A stretch of DNA of 64,000 nt, from assembly GCA_040376855.1 (NCBI GenBank), contig JBEIPV010000002.1, forward strand, positions 3,129-67,128. Direction: 5' to 3'. Both the position numbers and the translations under genes were made by a program. The notes under the pieces were generated by a model. It was not told the DNA's origin and ran no database searches. It saw only the letters and a list, made by a program, of their open reading frames with translations. Position 1 is the stretch's first letter. Every line of letters begins with the position of its first letter. This document shows positions 1 through 8,606 of this stretch, piece after piece. The stretch is from Bacteriovorax sp040376855 (GTDB lineage Bacteria; Bdellovibrionota; Bacteriovoracia; Bacteriovoracales; Bacteriovoracaceae).

Positions 1-1118
1 GCCGCTAATATCCCGGCCAGAGGGTTATTGAGTTCGTGAGCAATTGAGCTGGAGATAATTCCCAGGTCATCGACACTTGAAGATTTTTTAGAAACTTTTT
101 CACCGGACTTTTGAATTTGATCTTTTTCAGAAGTGTAAAAAACAAAATAAGAAACTTGAATCAGGTTAATCGGAAAATCAATACGTCTGATTTTATAAAA
201 ATTTTGAAAGATCTCTGCGCTATCATGATCTTTAAAACGCAGGCATTCTTTGGGAAGAATCCCGATTTTAGCAAAAGATTCATTGTAGATTAAAAGGTCT
301 CCCAAGCTCGAGATAATCGACATAGGATAAGGGATTTTAGAGAAGATCTTTTTCCAAAAATCAATTTCACCATCACTTTTTACCAATTTCTGATCTAGGA
401 TTTGCAACGTCCGCAGACAAGTTGTCAGAAGCAAATCGACAAACTCAGCGTCTTTTTTTACATCAAAATTCTTAAAACGCAGATAAAGATAATAATCATC
501 TAGTGGCAGCTTAAAAATAAGAACGTTTTCATCTACCGGGTAGTCTTCGTGAGACAATCCGTCAGACTTAAGTAAAACAATATTTTGGATTTCAGAATTT
601 TTCTTTAAAAAATTTTTAAAGTGCACATTCCAGTTTTCAGCGGACTCTTCCTGTAACAAGAGCATCTCCAACTCTAACAGGGATTCAAAAACTTTCTTGG
701 ACTCAATCTCGTTAGCCTTAAAACTTAGCTCTTCAAGATAACTTTTAATGACTTCATAAAACCTCTCACTCTCTTTTAAGCGCTCCTGGATTTGCAGATG
801 CTTTTCTGCCCAGAAAAACTTATTGATATAGTGAGCGATCTCTTCATATGAGCTAAAATTGATAGACGAAGCGGCCAGGTTATCTCCGCTCTCCAGCGAA
901 GGGAGAACGATCATCTTATTTTTAAAACGGCTGACTTTTCTTAAGTTTCTTTTTTCCATGAAAAAAAGCGCCGGTGTAAAATCATCCAGGTCAGCACTGT
1001 TAACTGAGAATTTAATTTTCTCTTCTTGTAACACTCTGACGATCAACTCCGACTGATCTTTCGCAATCAGATTGGGATCAACCACAAATTGAATTTTGGT
1101 CTTTGCTTTAGACTTCAT
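1..1118 (-). CDS. Sensor histidine kinase, partial (C-terminus beyond window start)
   Basis: The reading frame is open from ATG at 1118 to the window edge, giving 372 codons of N-terminal and central sequence. Near residues 357-370 it carries a clear HisKA H-box (IAHELNNPLAGI), with the phospho-accepting His at residue 361, so the ATP-binding HATPase half must lie outside the window. The roughly 350 residues before it contain no membrane segment, a charged helical stretch around residues 95-150, and a PAS-like region just before the H-box. This suggests a cytoplasmic kinase. The NNPL form of the H-box resembles NtrB/hybrid-type kinases. The start overlaps the 3' end of xseA by 11 bp, so the two are probably translationally coupled. 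No cognate regulator is visible in the window. Confidence 0.85.
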   Translation of the reverse strand, partial: MKSKAKTKIQFVVDPNLIAKDQSELIVRVLQEEKIKFSVNSADLDDFTPALFFMEKRNLRKVSRFKNKMIVLPSLESGDNLAASSINFSSYEEIAHYINKFFWAEKHLQIQERLKESERFYEVIKSYLEELSFKANEIESKKVFESLLELEMLLLQEESAENWNVHFKNFLKKNSEIQNIVLLKSDGLSHEDYPVDENVLIFKLPLDDYYLYLRFKNFDVKKDAEFVDLLLTTCLRTLQILDQKLVKSDGEIDFWKKIFSKIPYPMSIISSLGDLLIYNESFAKIGILPKECLRFKDHDSAEIFQNFYKIRRIDFPINLIQVSYFVFYTSEKDQIQKSGEKVSKKSSSVDDLGIISSSIAHELNNPLAGILA

Positions 1119-2400
1119 TGGATTTTACTTTTCTCTTGCCGTCGTGGAAATGCAGGTTTAATGAAGCAGATTTTGGAAGAGTATCAAAATCCCCAGCAGA
1201 ACCCACAACCTTGCCGTTATCCGTTTCTAAAAAGCCATAACCTCTCTCCAGAACATTCTTAGGATTGAGTGCTTTTAAGACATCGTGAGACTTATCAATC
1301 TGATGGCGCCATTCTTTTAGCCTGTCTTTTAAAAGCTGCTGCATGCGCGCCAGATTTTCATCCAGCTCCAGATAAAACTGGTGAATGTTAGTCAGCTCAT
1401 GAAGGCGTTTTTGAATATCACAACGAGACAATCGTCTCTGGAAGCTTGCTAGGTTTTTTAAAATGATATTTAAAATTGAATGAGGATGAGCACGCTTTAA
1501 GCGGTTTTCAAATCGACTCATTCTGATGGCCATAACATTTTTTAGACGCCCTTTAAGGGTGATCATCTTTTCTTTAATCATCGTTTGAGAATGTGTGATC
1601 ACTTCGGCCGCAGCGGAAGGAGTCTCCGCTCTCATGTCTGCGACGAAATCAGAAATCGAAAAATCCACTTCGTGTCCAATGGCACTGATGGTTGGAATCG
1701 GACAATTGAAAATATCGTAAGCTAAACCTTCATCGTTGAAGGCCCATAAATCTTCTAAACTTCCACCACCACGGGCAATAACAATTAAATCGATCTTTTG
1801 TTCTGGAGGAGCTTCCAGAGAGTATTTAATGACATTATGAAGAGCTGACCTGATGGATCTTGGAGCATCGGCCCCTTGAACAACAGCAGGAATTACCAAG
1901 AGGTCCATCCAGATTGATCTGCGTTTATAAATATTGATAAAATCCTGAAGAGCGGCCCCTCTTTGAGCTGTAATAATCGCTACTCTTTTAGGCATGGCAG
2001 GGATAGGCTTTTTTCTATCGATATCAAACAAACCTTCAGCGGCGAGTTTTCTTTTTAGTTTTTCAAACTGCTCTTTTAAATCACCTACACCAACCGGAAC
2101 AATTCTTTTTACGATCACCTGAAATGTTCCGCGTTTTGGATAAACGCTGATATCTCCAACCACGATAACTTTTGCACCATCTTTAATGGTTTTCATGATC
2201 GGGTTTCTTAATGCGTCCATTTTAAAAAGGGCAGCACTTAAAGCAGAGTCTTTATCAGATAAAGTAAAATACCAGTGCCCTGCTGAAGAAAGAGACAGGT
2301 TGGTAATCTCTCCTTCAATGGAAACATTGGAGTATTCGGATTCAAGTAAATTTTTGATTTCTCCCACAATTTGGGAGACGTTTTTTACGTCTAAGCTCAT
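1108..2400 (-). CDS. xseA: Exodeoxyribonuclease VII large subunit
   Basis: The 430-residue product has the XseA layout: an N-terminal OB-fold for single-stranded DNA (about 1-100), a catalytic core with RGGGSLEDLW at 210-219 and the GHEVDFSISDFVADMRAETPS block from 242, then a long coiled-coil C-terminal region (about 290-400). With XseB it degrades ssDNA in both directions into acid-soluble oligonucleotides and acts in repair and recombination. No xseB is recognisable in the window, although the two are often adjacent. The ATG has no Shine-Dalgarno sequence in front of it, and a promoter-like sequence ends only 7 bp upstream (see the promoter at 2408-2436). The histidine kinase follows with an 11-bp overlap. 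Confidence 0.95.
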   Translation of the reverse strand: MSLDVKNVSQIVGEIKNLLESEYSNVSIEGEITNLSLSSAGHWYFTLSDKDSALSAALFKMDALRNPIMKTIKDGAKVIVVGDISVYPKRGTFQVIVKRIVPVGVGDLKEQFEKLKRKLAAEGLFDIDRKKPIPAMPKRVAIITAQRGAALQDFINIYKRRSIWMDLLVIPAVVQGADAPRSIRSALHNVIKYSLEAPPEQKIDLIVIARGGGSLEDLWAFNDEGLAYDIFNCPIPTISAIGHEVDFSISDFVADMRAETPSAAAEVITHSQTMIKEKMITLKGRLKNVMAIRMSRFENRLKRAHPHSILNIILKNLASFQRRLSRCDIQKRLHELTNIHQFYLELDENLARMQQLLKDRLKEWRHQIDKSHDVLKALNPKNVLERGYGFLETDNGKVVGSAGDFDTLPKSASLNLHFHDGKRKVKSNEV

Positions 2401-2407
2401 CGAAAGT

Positions 2408-2436
2408 ATTATCTAACTTAGAGTTTATTCTGTCTT
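2408..2436 (-). promoter_or_regulatory. Candidate sigma-70 promoter for xseA
   Basis: Read on the minus strand, AAGACA (2436-2431), a 17-bp spacer and GATAAT (2413-2408) match the housekeeping consensus at 4/6 and 5/6 positions. Transcription would start near 2400-2402, at the xseA ATG, which would make a leaderless message. This is a prediction by eye only. Confidence 0.4.
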
Positions 2437-2459
2437 GTACTATTTGGTTTTAAGGAAGA

Positions 2460-2486
2460 CGCAAGGAAGCATAATACTTCCTTGCG
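2460..2486 (-). terminator. 10-bp hairpin after the cysteine-rich gene
   Basis: CGCAAGGAAG (2460-2469) and CTTCCTTGCG (2477-2486) are perfect inverted repeats with a 7-base loop, lying 1 bp beyond the stop codon of the 2488-2841 gene. On the minus strand the following bases are only moderately T-rich (TCTTCCTT), so it may be a weak intrinsic terminator or a 3'-end stabilising hairpin. Confidence 0.55.
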
Positions 2487-2487
2487 A

Positions 2488-2841
2488 TTAATTGATAACT
2501 TTATCGATTGATTTTCTACAGTTTAGGCTGAGTTGCTTTCTATTTTTTAGTAAGCATTCAAATAAATTGCCTTCGCTCGTCACGACTTTTGCACAAAACT
2601 TTTTAGCGTCTTCTCGGCAGTTTTTATGAGTTGCGCGGGCATTGTCTTCGGCCCCAAAAATCAGCTTGCGGCACTCGCCTGTCAGCTTATTTTTATTAAC
2701 TCTCACACAACTGGCCACTTCACCCTGAGAAAGCTGGTTTGAGCAGAGTTTTTGCACGTCCTCTGCACATACATGAGGTTTTCCAATTTGGGCAAAAGCA
2801 CTTAGCGATATCAGAGAAAGGATTAAAACTAGTTTCTTCAT
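2488..2841 (-). CDS. Secreted cysteine-rich repeat protein (GLG1/Cys-rich FGFR type)
   Basis: This 117-residue protein starts with a signal peptide (MKKLVLILSLISLSAFA, cleavage near residue 17). The mature part is two tandem repeats of about 45 residues: one from CAEDVQKLCSN to CRKLI and one from CREDAKKFCAK to CRKSI. Each holds four cysteines with the spacing C-x7-C-x11/13-C-x11-C. This pattern is that of the Cys-rich GLG1 repeat known from the eukaryotic Golgi protein GLG1 and also found in proteobacterial periplasmic proteins, whose function is unknown. The cysteines probably form disulfides in the periplasm. It lies 8 bp after the protease gene ctp, so the two are probably co-transcribed, and a hairpin follows the stop. 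Confidence 0.75.
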   Translation of the reverse strand: MKKLVLILSLISLSAFAQIGKPHVCAEDVQKLCSNQLSQGEVASCVRVNKNKLTGECRKLIFGAEDNARATHKNCREDAKKFCAKVVTSEGNLFECLLKNRKQLSLNCRKSIDKVIN

Positions 2842-2849
2842 CAGTAATC

Positions 2850-4283
2850 CTAAAACTTTAATCCTTTAATCAGACCGATATTTTTTAAATAATTAATCGC
2901 CTGAGTGACCTGCCAGTCTTCACTTGGAGCAATCTTTGTCGCTCCATCTTCATCTTCTTCAGCAACGGCCGGTTTTTCCTTTACAGGATTTTTTCCGGCA
3001 ATTTTTTTCTTTTCTCTCAGCGCTCTGAATCTTTCTGTGCGCTCAATGCGCTCTTTTAGTTCAGACTCTTCACGACTCTTTTTTTCTTCAGCTGTTTCAA
3101 TCGTTGCTGTTAAATGGTTCTTTAAATCTTTTTCTCTGATGAAGCTCGACTCTTTTTTATTGTTGTCGTACCACTCACCTTCAGCTTCTCCGATTGTCAC
3201 ATCAGGAATAATCCCTACGGCCTGGATTTTTCTATTAGCTGGAGTCATGTACTGAGCGATTGTTAACTTCACACCTGAGGCATCATCAATTTTTGCTACT
3301 GACTGAACTGAACCTTTACCAAAAGACTGAGTCCCCATGATAATAGCGCGTTTTGAATCCTGAAGAGCACCGGCCACGATCTCAGATGCCGAAGCAGATG
3401 AACCGTTGATTAGTACGACTAGAGGAACATCTAACTCTTTATATCCAGTTTTTTTCACATAACGTATTTCTTTATTTTTTGGATCGCGACCTTCAGTTGA
3501 AACGACGATTCCTTCTTTTAAGAAGATCGATGAAACATCTACAGCTTCATCCAGTAATCCCCCCGGGTTAGATCTTAAATCAAGGATCACACCTTTTAGA
3601 CCCGTTTTCTTAGAAGACTCTCTCATTTTTTTTAGCGCATCAACGATGTATTCAGCAGATTTTTTCTGGAACTGAGTTAAACGAACGTAAGCAAAACCAT
3701 CTTTTAGTAGTTCATACTTTACCGGTTTTAAATAAACGATTTCACGGGTTAGTTCGAAGTTTTTGATTCCATCAACACCTTCTCTTACGATCCCCAGAAT
3801 GATCTTTGATTTCATTTTTCCACGAAGCTTATCAATCGCCTGTTGAAGAGTTGATCCCACCATTGATTCGTGGTTGATCTCAACAACTTTATCTCCAGCT
3901 TTGATCCCTGCTTTAAAGGCCGGTGAATCTTCAATTGGAGTTACGATAACGAGAACACCATCTTTTTGAGTGACTTCAATTCCAAGTCCTCCAAACTCTC
4001 CCGATGTTTCTTCCTGCATTTTTGAAAAGACTTCGCTATCAAGGTAAGCTGAGTGTGGGTCTAGCGTGTTCATCATTCCGTTAATTGCGCCTTCGATAAG
4101 TTTATCGGTGCTCACTTCACGGTAGTATTGAGACTCAATAAGATAGAGAACCTTATTGAACAATTCTAGTTTTTCATAACGTGATTTTTTTAGGGCCTCA
4201 TCTGTTTGTTGTGGAGCGGCCGCAATAGAAACAGCTGCAACAGATAACGAACCAAGCAAGAGTCCAACGAGTACTCTCTTCAT
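2850..4283 (-). CDS. ctp: C-terminal processing peptidase (S41 family, PDZ)
   Basis: The 477-residue protein has a signal peptide or N-terminal anchor (about 1-22), a PDZ domain (about 95-170) and the S41 catalytic core. The catalytic pair is Ser298 in GSSASASEIVAGAL and Lys323 in FGKGS, 25 residues apart as in E. coli Prc and Bacillus CtpB. Such enzymes trim C-termini of periplasmic proteins; many regulate peptidoglycan hydrolases. After the core there is a charged, Glu/Lys-rich tail (about 385-445) and a short conserved end. It sits directly downstream of envC (27 bp), extending the ftsEX-envC operon, which fits a role in controlling cell-wall hydrolysis, though that link is inference. The cysteine-rich gene follows at 8 bp. 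Confidence 0.93.
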   Translation of the reverse strand: MKRVLVGLLLGSLSVAAVSIAAAPQQTDEALKKSRYEKLELFNKVLYLIESQYYREVSTDKLIEGAINGMMNTLDPHSAYLDSEVFSKMQEETSGEFGGLGIEVTQKDGVLVIVTPIEDSPAFKAGIKAGDKVVEINHESMVGSTLQQAIDKLRGKMKSKIILGIVREGVDGIKNFELTREIVYLKPVKYELLKDGFAYVRLTQFQKKSAEYIVDALKKMRESSKKTGLKGVILDLRSNPGGLLDEAVDVSSIFLKEGIVVSTEGRDPKNKEIRYVKKTGYKELDVPLVVLINGSSASASEIVAGALQDSKRAIIMGTQSFGKGSVQSVAKIDDASGVKLTIAQYMTPANRKIQAVGIIPDVTIGEAEGEWYDNNKKESSFIREKDLKNHLTATIETAEEKKSREESELKERIERTERFRALREKKKIAGKNPVKEKPAVAEEDEDGATKIAPSEDWQVTQAINYLKNIGLIKGLKF

Positions 4284-4310
4284 ATTCTACTCCTTCCTTA
4301 GGATAGATGC

Positions 4311-5453
4311 TTAATTAGACGAGGTCGCCTTCGACTTCTGGTCCAGTAGCAAATATGTATTTTGGGCTAAATTATTTTTTCTAACTTCAAAATAGATTCT
4401 TCCTTCACCCAGACCATTGTTTGATCTTGGATTAGTGTGACCCACCACCTGGTACTGCTTAACTGCATCGCCGTTTTTTACAGCGTAATCAAACTGCCCC
4501 AGTAGAACCGTTCTCGTATCATTCCCGTGATCAATCATTAACACGTTTCCGTAGTTAGCAAGAGCTCCGGTATAAACAACTTTTCCGCCTTTCGGAGCGC
4601 GGATTTCATTTTTTCCATGGAAATTATAGGTAACACCTTTTTTCTGGTATTCCATATTCTGATAGCTGGCAATCGGGCCTCTGAACTGATCAGAAGAAGC
4701 GGCAGTAGCTGGTTGTGAAGGAATTTTAATTTCTTCAGTGATCTGCATCGGTGCGACCTGCTCACGGATCTTTTCTCGTTGAACAGATTTCTGATTCATC
4801 GCCAGTTTATTTTTTTCTTCATCAAGACGAAGTCTTACGTCTTCTGTACTTTTAGTTTTTGAAGCAAGTGTCTCTCTTAGCTCTCTTTTTCTTTCTTCCA
4901 GCTCACCCATGACCGTCAGAAGTTCTTTTTCTGTGTCCATTGATTCCTGAAGTTTTGCATAAAGAGAATCGACATTGCCTTGAAGATCTTTGTTAGTTTT
5001 CATCATGCCGTCTAAGTCAACCAATCGCTTTTGAAGACGCTCGATCATAATTTTGCGGGCCAGAATGTCTGATGATTGTTCGGTATTTTCCAGCTTATTT
5101 AAAAGCACACCCATAAGAAGTGTTTTGGTTTGCGAGTAACTCTTTTTTAAAGTCTCGCTGTCAAAGTCAGCATTTCTTCTGGCAGAGGCCAGGCTTTCTT
5201 CGATTTTTGCTCTCTCCTCAGCTAACTGAAGATACTTCTTATTATTCATTCCTAACGTGACTTCTACGTTATTTACTTCTTTAGTCAGTTTGAGAATCTC
5301 TTTATTTTGATCCTGAAGCTTACGCTTCATCTGAAAAACATTGATCTTATCATCGCTTTCAGTGCGTGCTGTCGGAACCTCAACAGCAGATTGAGCAGAC
5401 ACGGCACTCGCAAGAATGAATAAAGGAAGAATAAACATTCTCTTGAAAGTCAT
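4311..5453 (-). CDS. envC: EnvC-like murein hydrolase activator (degenerate LytM/M23)
   Basis: I place the start at the ATG at 5453: it lies two bases after the ftsX stop, has GGGAG upstream and begins a clean signal peptide (MTFKRMFILPLFILASAVSA). An in-frame TTG at 5471 is less likely. The 380-residue product has a long coiled coil (about 30-235), a low-complexity linker, and a C-terminal LytM/M23 domain (about 260-365). The zinc-binding His residues of active M23 enzymes are missing: the region that normally ends in H-x-H reads RIYFEVR, much as in E. coli EnvC. EnvC proteins do not cut peptidoglycan but activate amidases at the septum when FtsEX hydrolyses ATP. The adjacent ftsX and ftsE make this assignment strong. 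Confidence 0.88.
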   Translation of the reverse strand: MTFKRMFILPLFILASAVSAQSAVEVPTARTESDDKINVFQMKRKLQDQNKEILKLTKEVNNVEVTLGMNNKKYLQLAEERAKIEESLASARRNADFDSETLKKSYSQTKTLLMGVLLNKLENTEQSSDILARKIMIERLQKRLVDLDGMMKTNKDLQGNVDSLYAKLQESMDTEKELLTVMGELEERKRELRETLASKTKSTEDVRLRLDEEKNKLAMNQKSVQREKIREQVAPMQITEEIKIPSQPATAASSDQFRGPIASYQNMEYQKKGVTYNFHGKNEIRAPKGGKVVYTGALANYGNVLMIDHGNDTRTVLLGQFDYAVKNGDAVKQYQVVGHTNPRSNNGLGEGRIYFEVRKNNLAQNTYLLLDQKSKATSSN

Positions 5454-5455
5454 GA

Positions 5456-6250
5456 TTAGTGGCTCTCCCAATAGTAGCTTTTTGCGTGTAGAAAAATTCC
5501 AACCACAAAAATCCCCAGGGCAACTAATAGATTTATAAATTGCGGCATCCCTAATACGAATGTCACGGCAACTGATAGAATAAAAATTAACGTCAGACCA
5601 TTTAAGGCCATCTTTAATCCCACTTTTCTTTTTCTTTGGTAGTTTTCCAGGAGGTATGAAGCTTCAGCAATCTTCACTCTTACTGAAAGAAGTGAGATGA
5701 CCCAGAAAATAAAAACAATGAATAAATAAAGCGAATATCCCCATGTTTTGATCACGTTGATAAACTGCGCGCGTTTATCTGAGATCTGATCACTGGTTTT
5801 AATATTCCCAAGTGTGATATTCCCCTCACCTACTAAGTGAGTAAGATAATCGCGAACCAGCTCCTGAGCACGAGGCTTTAATTCTTTTGCGTAAATAATT
5901 TTTAGTCCCGCATAGTTTAAGTCCAGACTTGAATCTGTCATATCAACTTGCAATGAACCCAAAACGTTTTTTACTTCTTCTTTAATTTGAGTTTCAGAAA
6001 GAATCTCTACTTTGTAGACACCAGGCAGCTGACTCATTTGTCTGGCCACAGTCTGGTAGGACTCATTCGTTGAAATAAGCGCGTAGAAATAATCCCCTGC
6101 TTTATTCTCAGGAATCATTTTGGTGAACTGCTCTTCTAAGTAATTTTTCTGTCCAATCGAAAACACTAAAGCAATCGAGAAGAAAAATAAAAAGAAGCCG
6201 CGAACCGGTGACTTAAATAGGATCTTGAAAAATTGTACTAGATAAAACAT
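5456..6250 (-). CDS. ftsX: Cell division ABC transporter permease FtsX
   Basis: This 264-residue protein has the FtsX topology: a first membrane helix at about 18-35, a large periplasmic loop (about 36-165), and three further helices at about 170-190, 213-233 and 237-255. The periplasmic loop is the part that, in the family, contacts EnvC or another hydrolase regulator. The start codon lies inside the last codons of ftsE (13-bp overlap) and the stop is 2 bp before envC, so the three genes form a tightly coupled unit. FtsX proteins do not transport a substrate; they pass ATP-driven movement of FtsE across the inner membrane to the periplasmic activator. Confidence 0.92.
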   Translation of the reverse strand: MFYLVQFFKILFKSPVRGFFLFFFSIALVFSIGQKNYLEEQFTKMIPENKAGDYFYALISTNESYQTVARQMSQLPGVYKVEILSETQIKEEVKNVLGSLQVDMTDSSLDLNYAGLKIIYAKELKPRAQELVRDYLTHLVGEGNITLGNIKTSDQISDKRAQFINVIKTWGYSLYLFIVFIFWVISLLSVRVKIAEASYLLENYQRKRKVGLKMALNGLTLIFILSVAVTFVLGMPQFINLLVALGIFVVGIFLHAKSYYWESH

Positions 6251-6978
6251 GCATTCCCCGAATACACTAAGCGTCCGTTGTCTAAGTGGATGATTCGTCC
6301 TGTGAAACTCTTAATAAGATCCTTATTGTGAGTCGCCCAGACAACCGTCAATCCTCTCTTTACGTTGTAAAGATTTAGTACGTCGAATAGTCTTCTTGTA
6401 TTATCGATATCCAGTGAGCTGGTTGGCTCATCTGCAATTAAAACGTCGGGTCTGGTAAGCAGCGCTCTGATGATGGCAACCTTTTGTTTAAGGCCTCCGT
6501 TAGCATCGTTGATCTTCAGATGAAGACGGTCTTTGATTCCCAGGATGCGAGCAAGCTCGTTCATATCCTGATTGAATTCTGCTTTTGAAGCATAGATTGA
6601 AGAGTCGTAAGCAAATTGTAAATTCTCTTCACAAGTGTATTTGCCCATAAGGCGAAGGTCTTGAAAAACATTTGAGATAAAAAGATTTCTTTTTCCTGAG
6701 AAAAAATCAGGTCTGATCACTTTTCCTGAAGTTGGTTCCTGCAATCCTGAAAGCACTTTTAGAAGTGTTGTCTTCCCTGCTCCTGAAGCACCCGTAAGAA
6801 AAATAATTTCACCACGCTCAATTGTTAATTGAACATTTTTAAGTGCAAGAATTTCATCGAATTGAACCGAGACGTCTTCACAATAAAATATTGGGCCCTT
6901 CTGGCCTTGTGGAGCTTTCATATTTTTCAGGTTCTGGTTTTTAGATTGATTAAGCATATCGACCATACTCCAAGTCAT
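6238..6978 (-). CDS. ftsE: Cell division ATP-binding protein FtsE
   Basis: The protein has an ABC ATPase domain with Walker A GASGAGKT (63-70), Walker B and D-loop DEPTSSLD (183-190) and an H-loop in WATHNKD. Its ABC signature is unusual: where FtsE normally has LSGGEQQR this one reads ANGGLKQK (159-166), replacing the signature Ser with Asn. The first 28 or so residues are an extension not usual for FtsE; a later start is possible, but no better ribosome site was seen. FtsE drives FtsX and, through EnvC, septal peptidoglycan splitting. It is the first gene of ftsE-ftsX-envC-ctp, with about 130 bp of non-coding sequence upstream. Confidence 0.9.
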   Translation of the reverse strand: MTWSMVDMLNQSKNQNLKNMKAPQGQKGPIFYCEDVSVQFDEILALKNVQLTIERGEIIFLTGASGAGKTTLLKVLSGLQEPTSGKVIRPDFFSGKRNLFISNVFQDLRLMGKYTCEENLQFAYDSSIYASKAEFNQDMNELARILGIKDRLHLKINDANGGLKQKVAIIRALLTRPDVLIADEPTSSLDIDNTRRLFDVLNLYNVKRGLTVVWATHNKDLIKSFTGRIIHLDNGRLVYSGNACFI

Positions 6979-7107
6979 ACCTAAGAATCGTCCTGATTCC
7001 TAGTGAAAACCCATACTAGGTTTCCAGCTTCAATTTTATCTTATATTTAGATTTTTAGATAGAAAATTGCATAGTGGGCCATTTTGATCGGATATTATTT
7101 ATACGAC

Positions 7108-8583
7108 CTAGCTATATGACCCATCAATCATCCCGGCCGACAGTAATAATTCATAGGCCGATGTCGAACAATAAACATTCGGGATAAAGTTATTGCTGTT
7201 AAAAAGCTTGGAAATCAGTGAATTCTCGACTTCTGCCATCAGTTTAATTTCCCCGTTCTCCATTGAAATCTTCACCGGATCACGATCCAGGAGTACGTTT
7301 GATAGCTGGGCCGAAGAGTTCTTAGCGACGTTCTTGGGCGACTTAACAAACATTATTGATTTTTTCGGAATATCGGTAATGATCCAGTCAGCTGGTCCAC
7401 CTTTCTTTTCTAAGAATTCTTTGATCTCGGCCGCTTTAGCATGGGCCTTTTTATAGTACTTTTCCACGGCCGCTGGGTCATCCTGAGAAAGCAGTCTTGA
7501 TTTAAACTCCTCACAACGAATGGCCTTTCCACCAGTCGCTAAAAGAATCACCTTCGCCATATCTTTCATCTTAGGATTTTTATCGAAATCGCCATTTTGA
7601 AAATGCGTGTGAAGCGTTGTCATGAAATAAGCATCATTGAAACTGTAAAACTTCATCGGATCATTGGCGATCATATCTAAAAGCTCACTGTACTTATAAA
7701 GCCAGCCTTTCTCCAACATGAAAGCGCAAATTCTCTCGGCGATAGAATCATACTTTGCTCCACGAGGTGAGCGCACAACTTGTGAGTACCAAGAAAATCT
7801 CGACGTCAAAAAGTCTTCCACGCAATAAAGAGCGTTGTGCCTGATCGTTAAAATATCGTGGTTATCAACACGCTTAATCTGGAAGTGATGAAGTAAATAG
7901 TCGCGGTCATATGAACCGTAACTTAAACCAGTGTAATGGGCATCACGAAGAAGATAGTCCATACGATCGCAGTCAACTTCAGAGTGCAGGATCTGGTTAG
8001 CAAGAATAGACTCATCTACTCCTTTCACAAGATCGGAAATTTTCTGTGGAGAGATCCCATATTTTTTTAGAACATAGGTAATCCCACCTGGGTAATCGGT
8101 ATTTTTAATAATGTAGGCACCAAGATTTTCATGATCGTCCGGAAGTTTTTTTCCGTTTTTTAAATTCGTCGTCTCACCATACTCGATATAAGCACCCTCA
8201 GTCGTGTGAGAGAACATAAACGTTCCAAGGTCATGCATTAGAGCACCTAAGCGCAGACTCTTGTGATAAAGGCACTCTGGAGTCAAGCAAGATGCATCCA
8301 TTAAATCTTTTTCAGAAACGGCACGCCCTACAGACTCTAAAATTTTATGAGCATTAAACATAACTCCGATCGAGTGATGAAAACGCGAATGTTCTGCACC
8401 TGGAAAAACGTAACAAGAAAAACCAAGTTGCTTGATCCATCTTAGACGCTGATAAAAAGGTGAAGAGATGATTTCCCATTCGATTGGATTGAGTTTGATG
8501 AATCCATAGATAGGGTCATAAATGACGTGATTTTTTTGAGCTGGTGCCGCAGGGGCTGCTTGAGTTGGTACTTCCATGTTCAA
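7108..8583 (-). CDS. HD-domain phosphohydrolase (SAMHD1/dGTPase-like)
   Basis: The 491-residue protein belongs to the HD superfamily of nucleotide phosphohydrolases. Visible signatures are HSRFHHSIGV (about 65-74), the metal-binding HD pair in LMHDLGTFMFSH (His117-Asp118), and the motif EVDCDRMDYLLRDA with the following TGLSYG that marks the SAMHD1/YwfO-like branch. Members hydrolyse dNTPs or other phosphorylated nucleotides; the exact substrate cannot be read from the sequence. A short Ala/Pro-rich segment precedes the domain. It appears to stand alone: an intrinsic terminator separates it from the upstream 74-aa gene, and about 130 bp separate it from ftsE. A 6-bp inverted repeat near 7001-7022 lacks a T-tract and is not called a terminator. 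Confidence 0.85.
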   Translation of the reverse strand: MNMEVPTQAAPAAPAQKNHVIYDPIYGFIKLNPIEWEIISSPFYQRLRWIKQLGFSCYVFPGAEHSRFHHSIGVMFNAHKILESVGRAVSEKDLMDASCLTPECLYHKSLRLGALMHDLGTFMFSHTTEGAYIEYGETTNLKNGKKLPDDHENLGAYIIKNTDYPGGITYVLKKYGISPQKISDLVKGVDESILANQILHSEVDCDRMDYLLRDAHYTGLSYGSYDRDYLLHHFQIKRVDNHDILTIRHNALYCVEDFLTSRFSWYSQVVRSPRGAKYDSIAERICAFMLEKGWLYKYSELLDMIANDPMKFYSFNDAYFMTTLHTHFQNGDFDKNPKMKDMAKVILLATGGKAIRCEEFKSRLLSQDDPAAVEKYYKKAHAKAAEIKEFLEKKGGPADWIITDIPKKSIMFVKSPKNVAKNSSAQLSNVLLDRDPVKISMENGEIKLMAEVENSLISKLFNSNNFIPNVYCSTSAYELLLSAGMIDGSYS

Positions 8584-8606
8584 CTTCTCTATAGCTTTTT
8601 AGGCTA

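Noticed and set aside
7001..7022. CCTAGT/ACTAGG inverted repeat downstream of the HD gene
   Set aside because: Only 6 bp with a 10-base loop and no T-tract, so it is not called a terminator.
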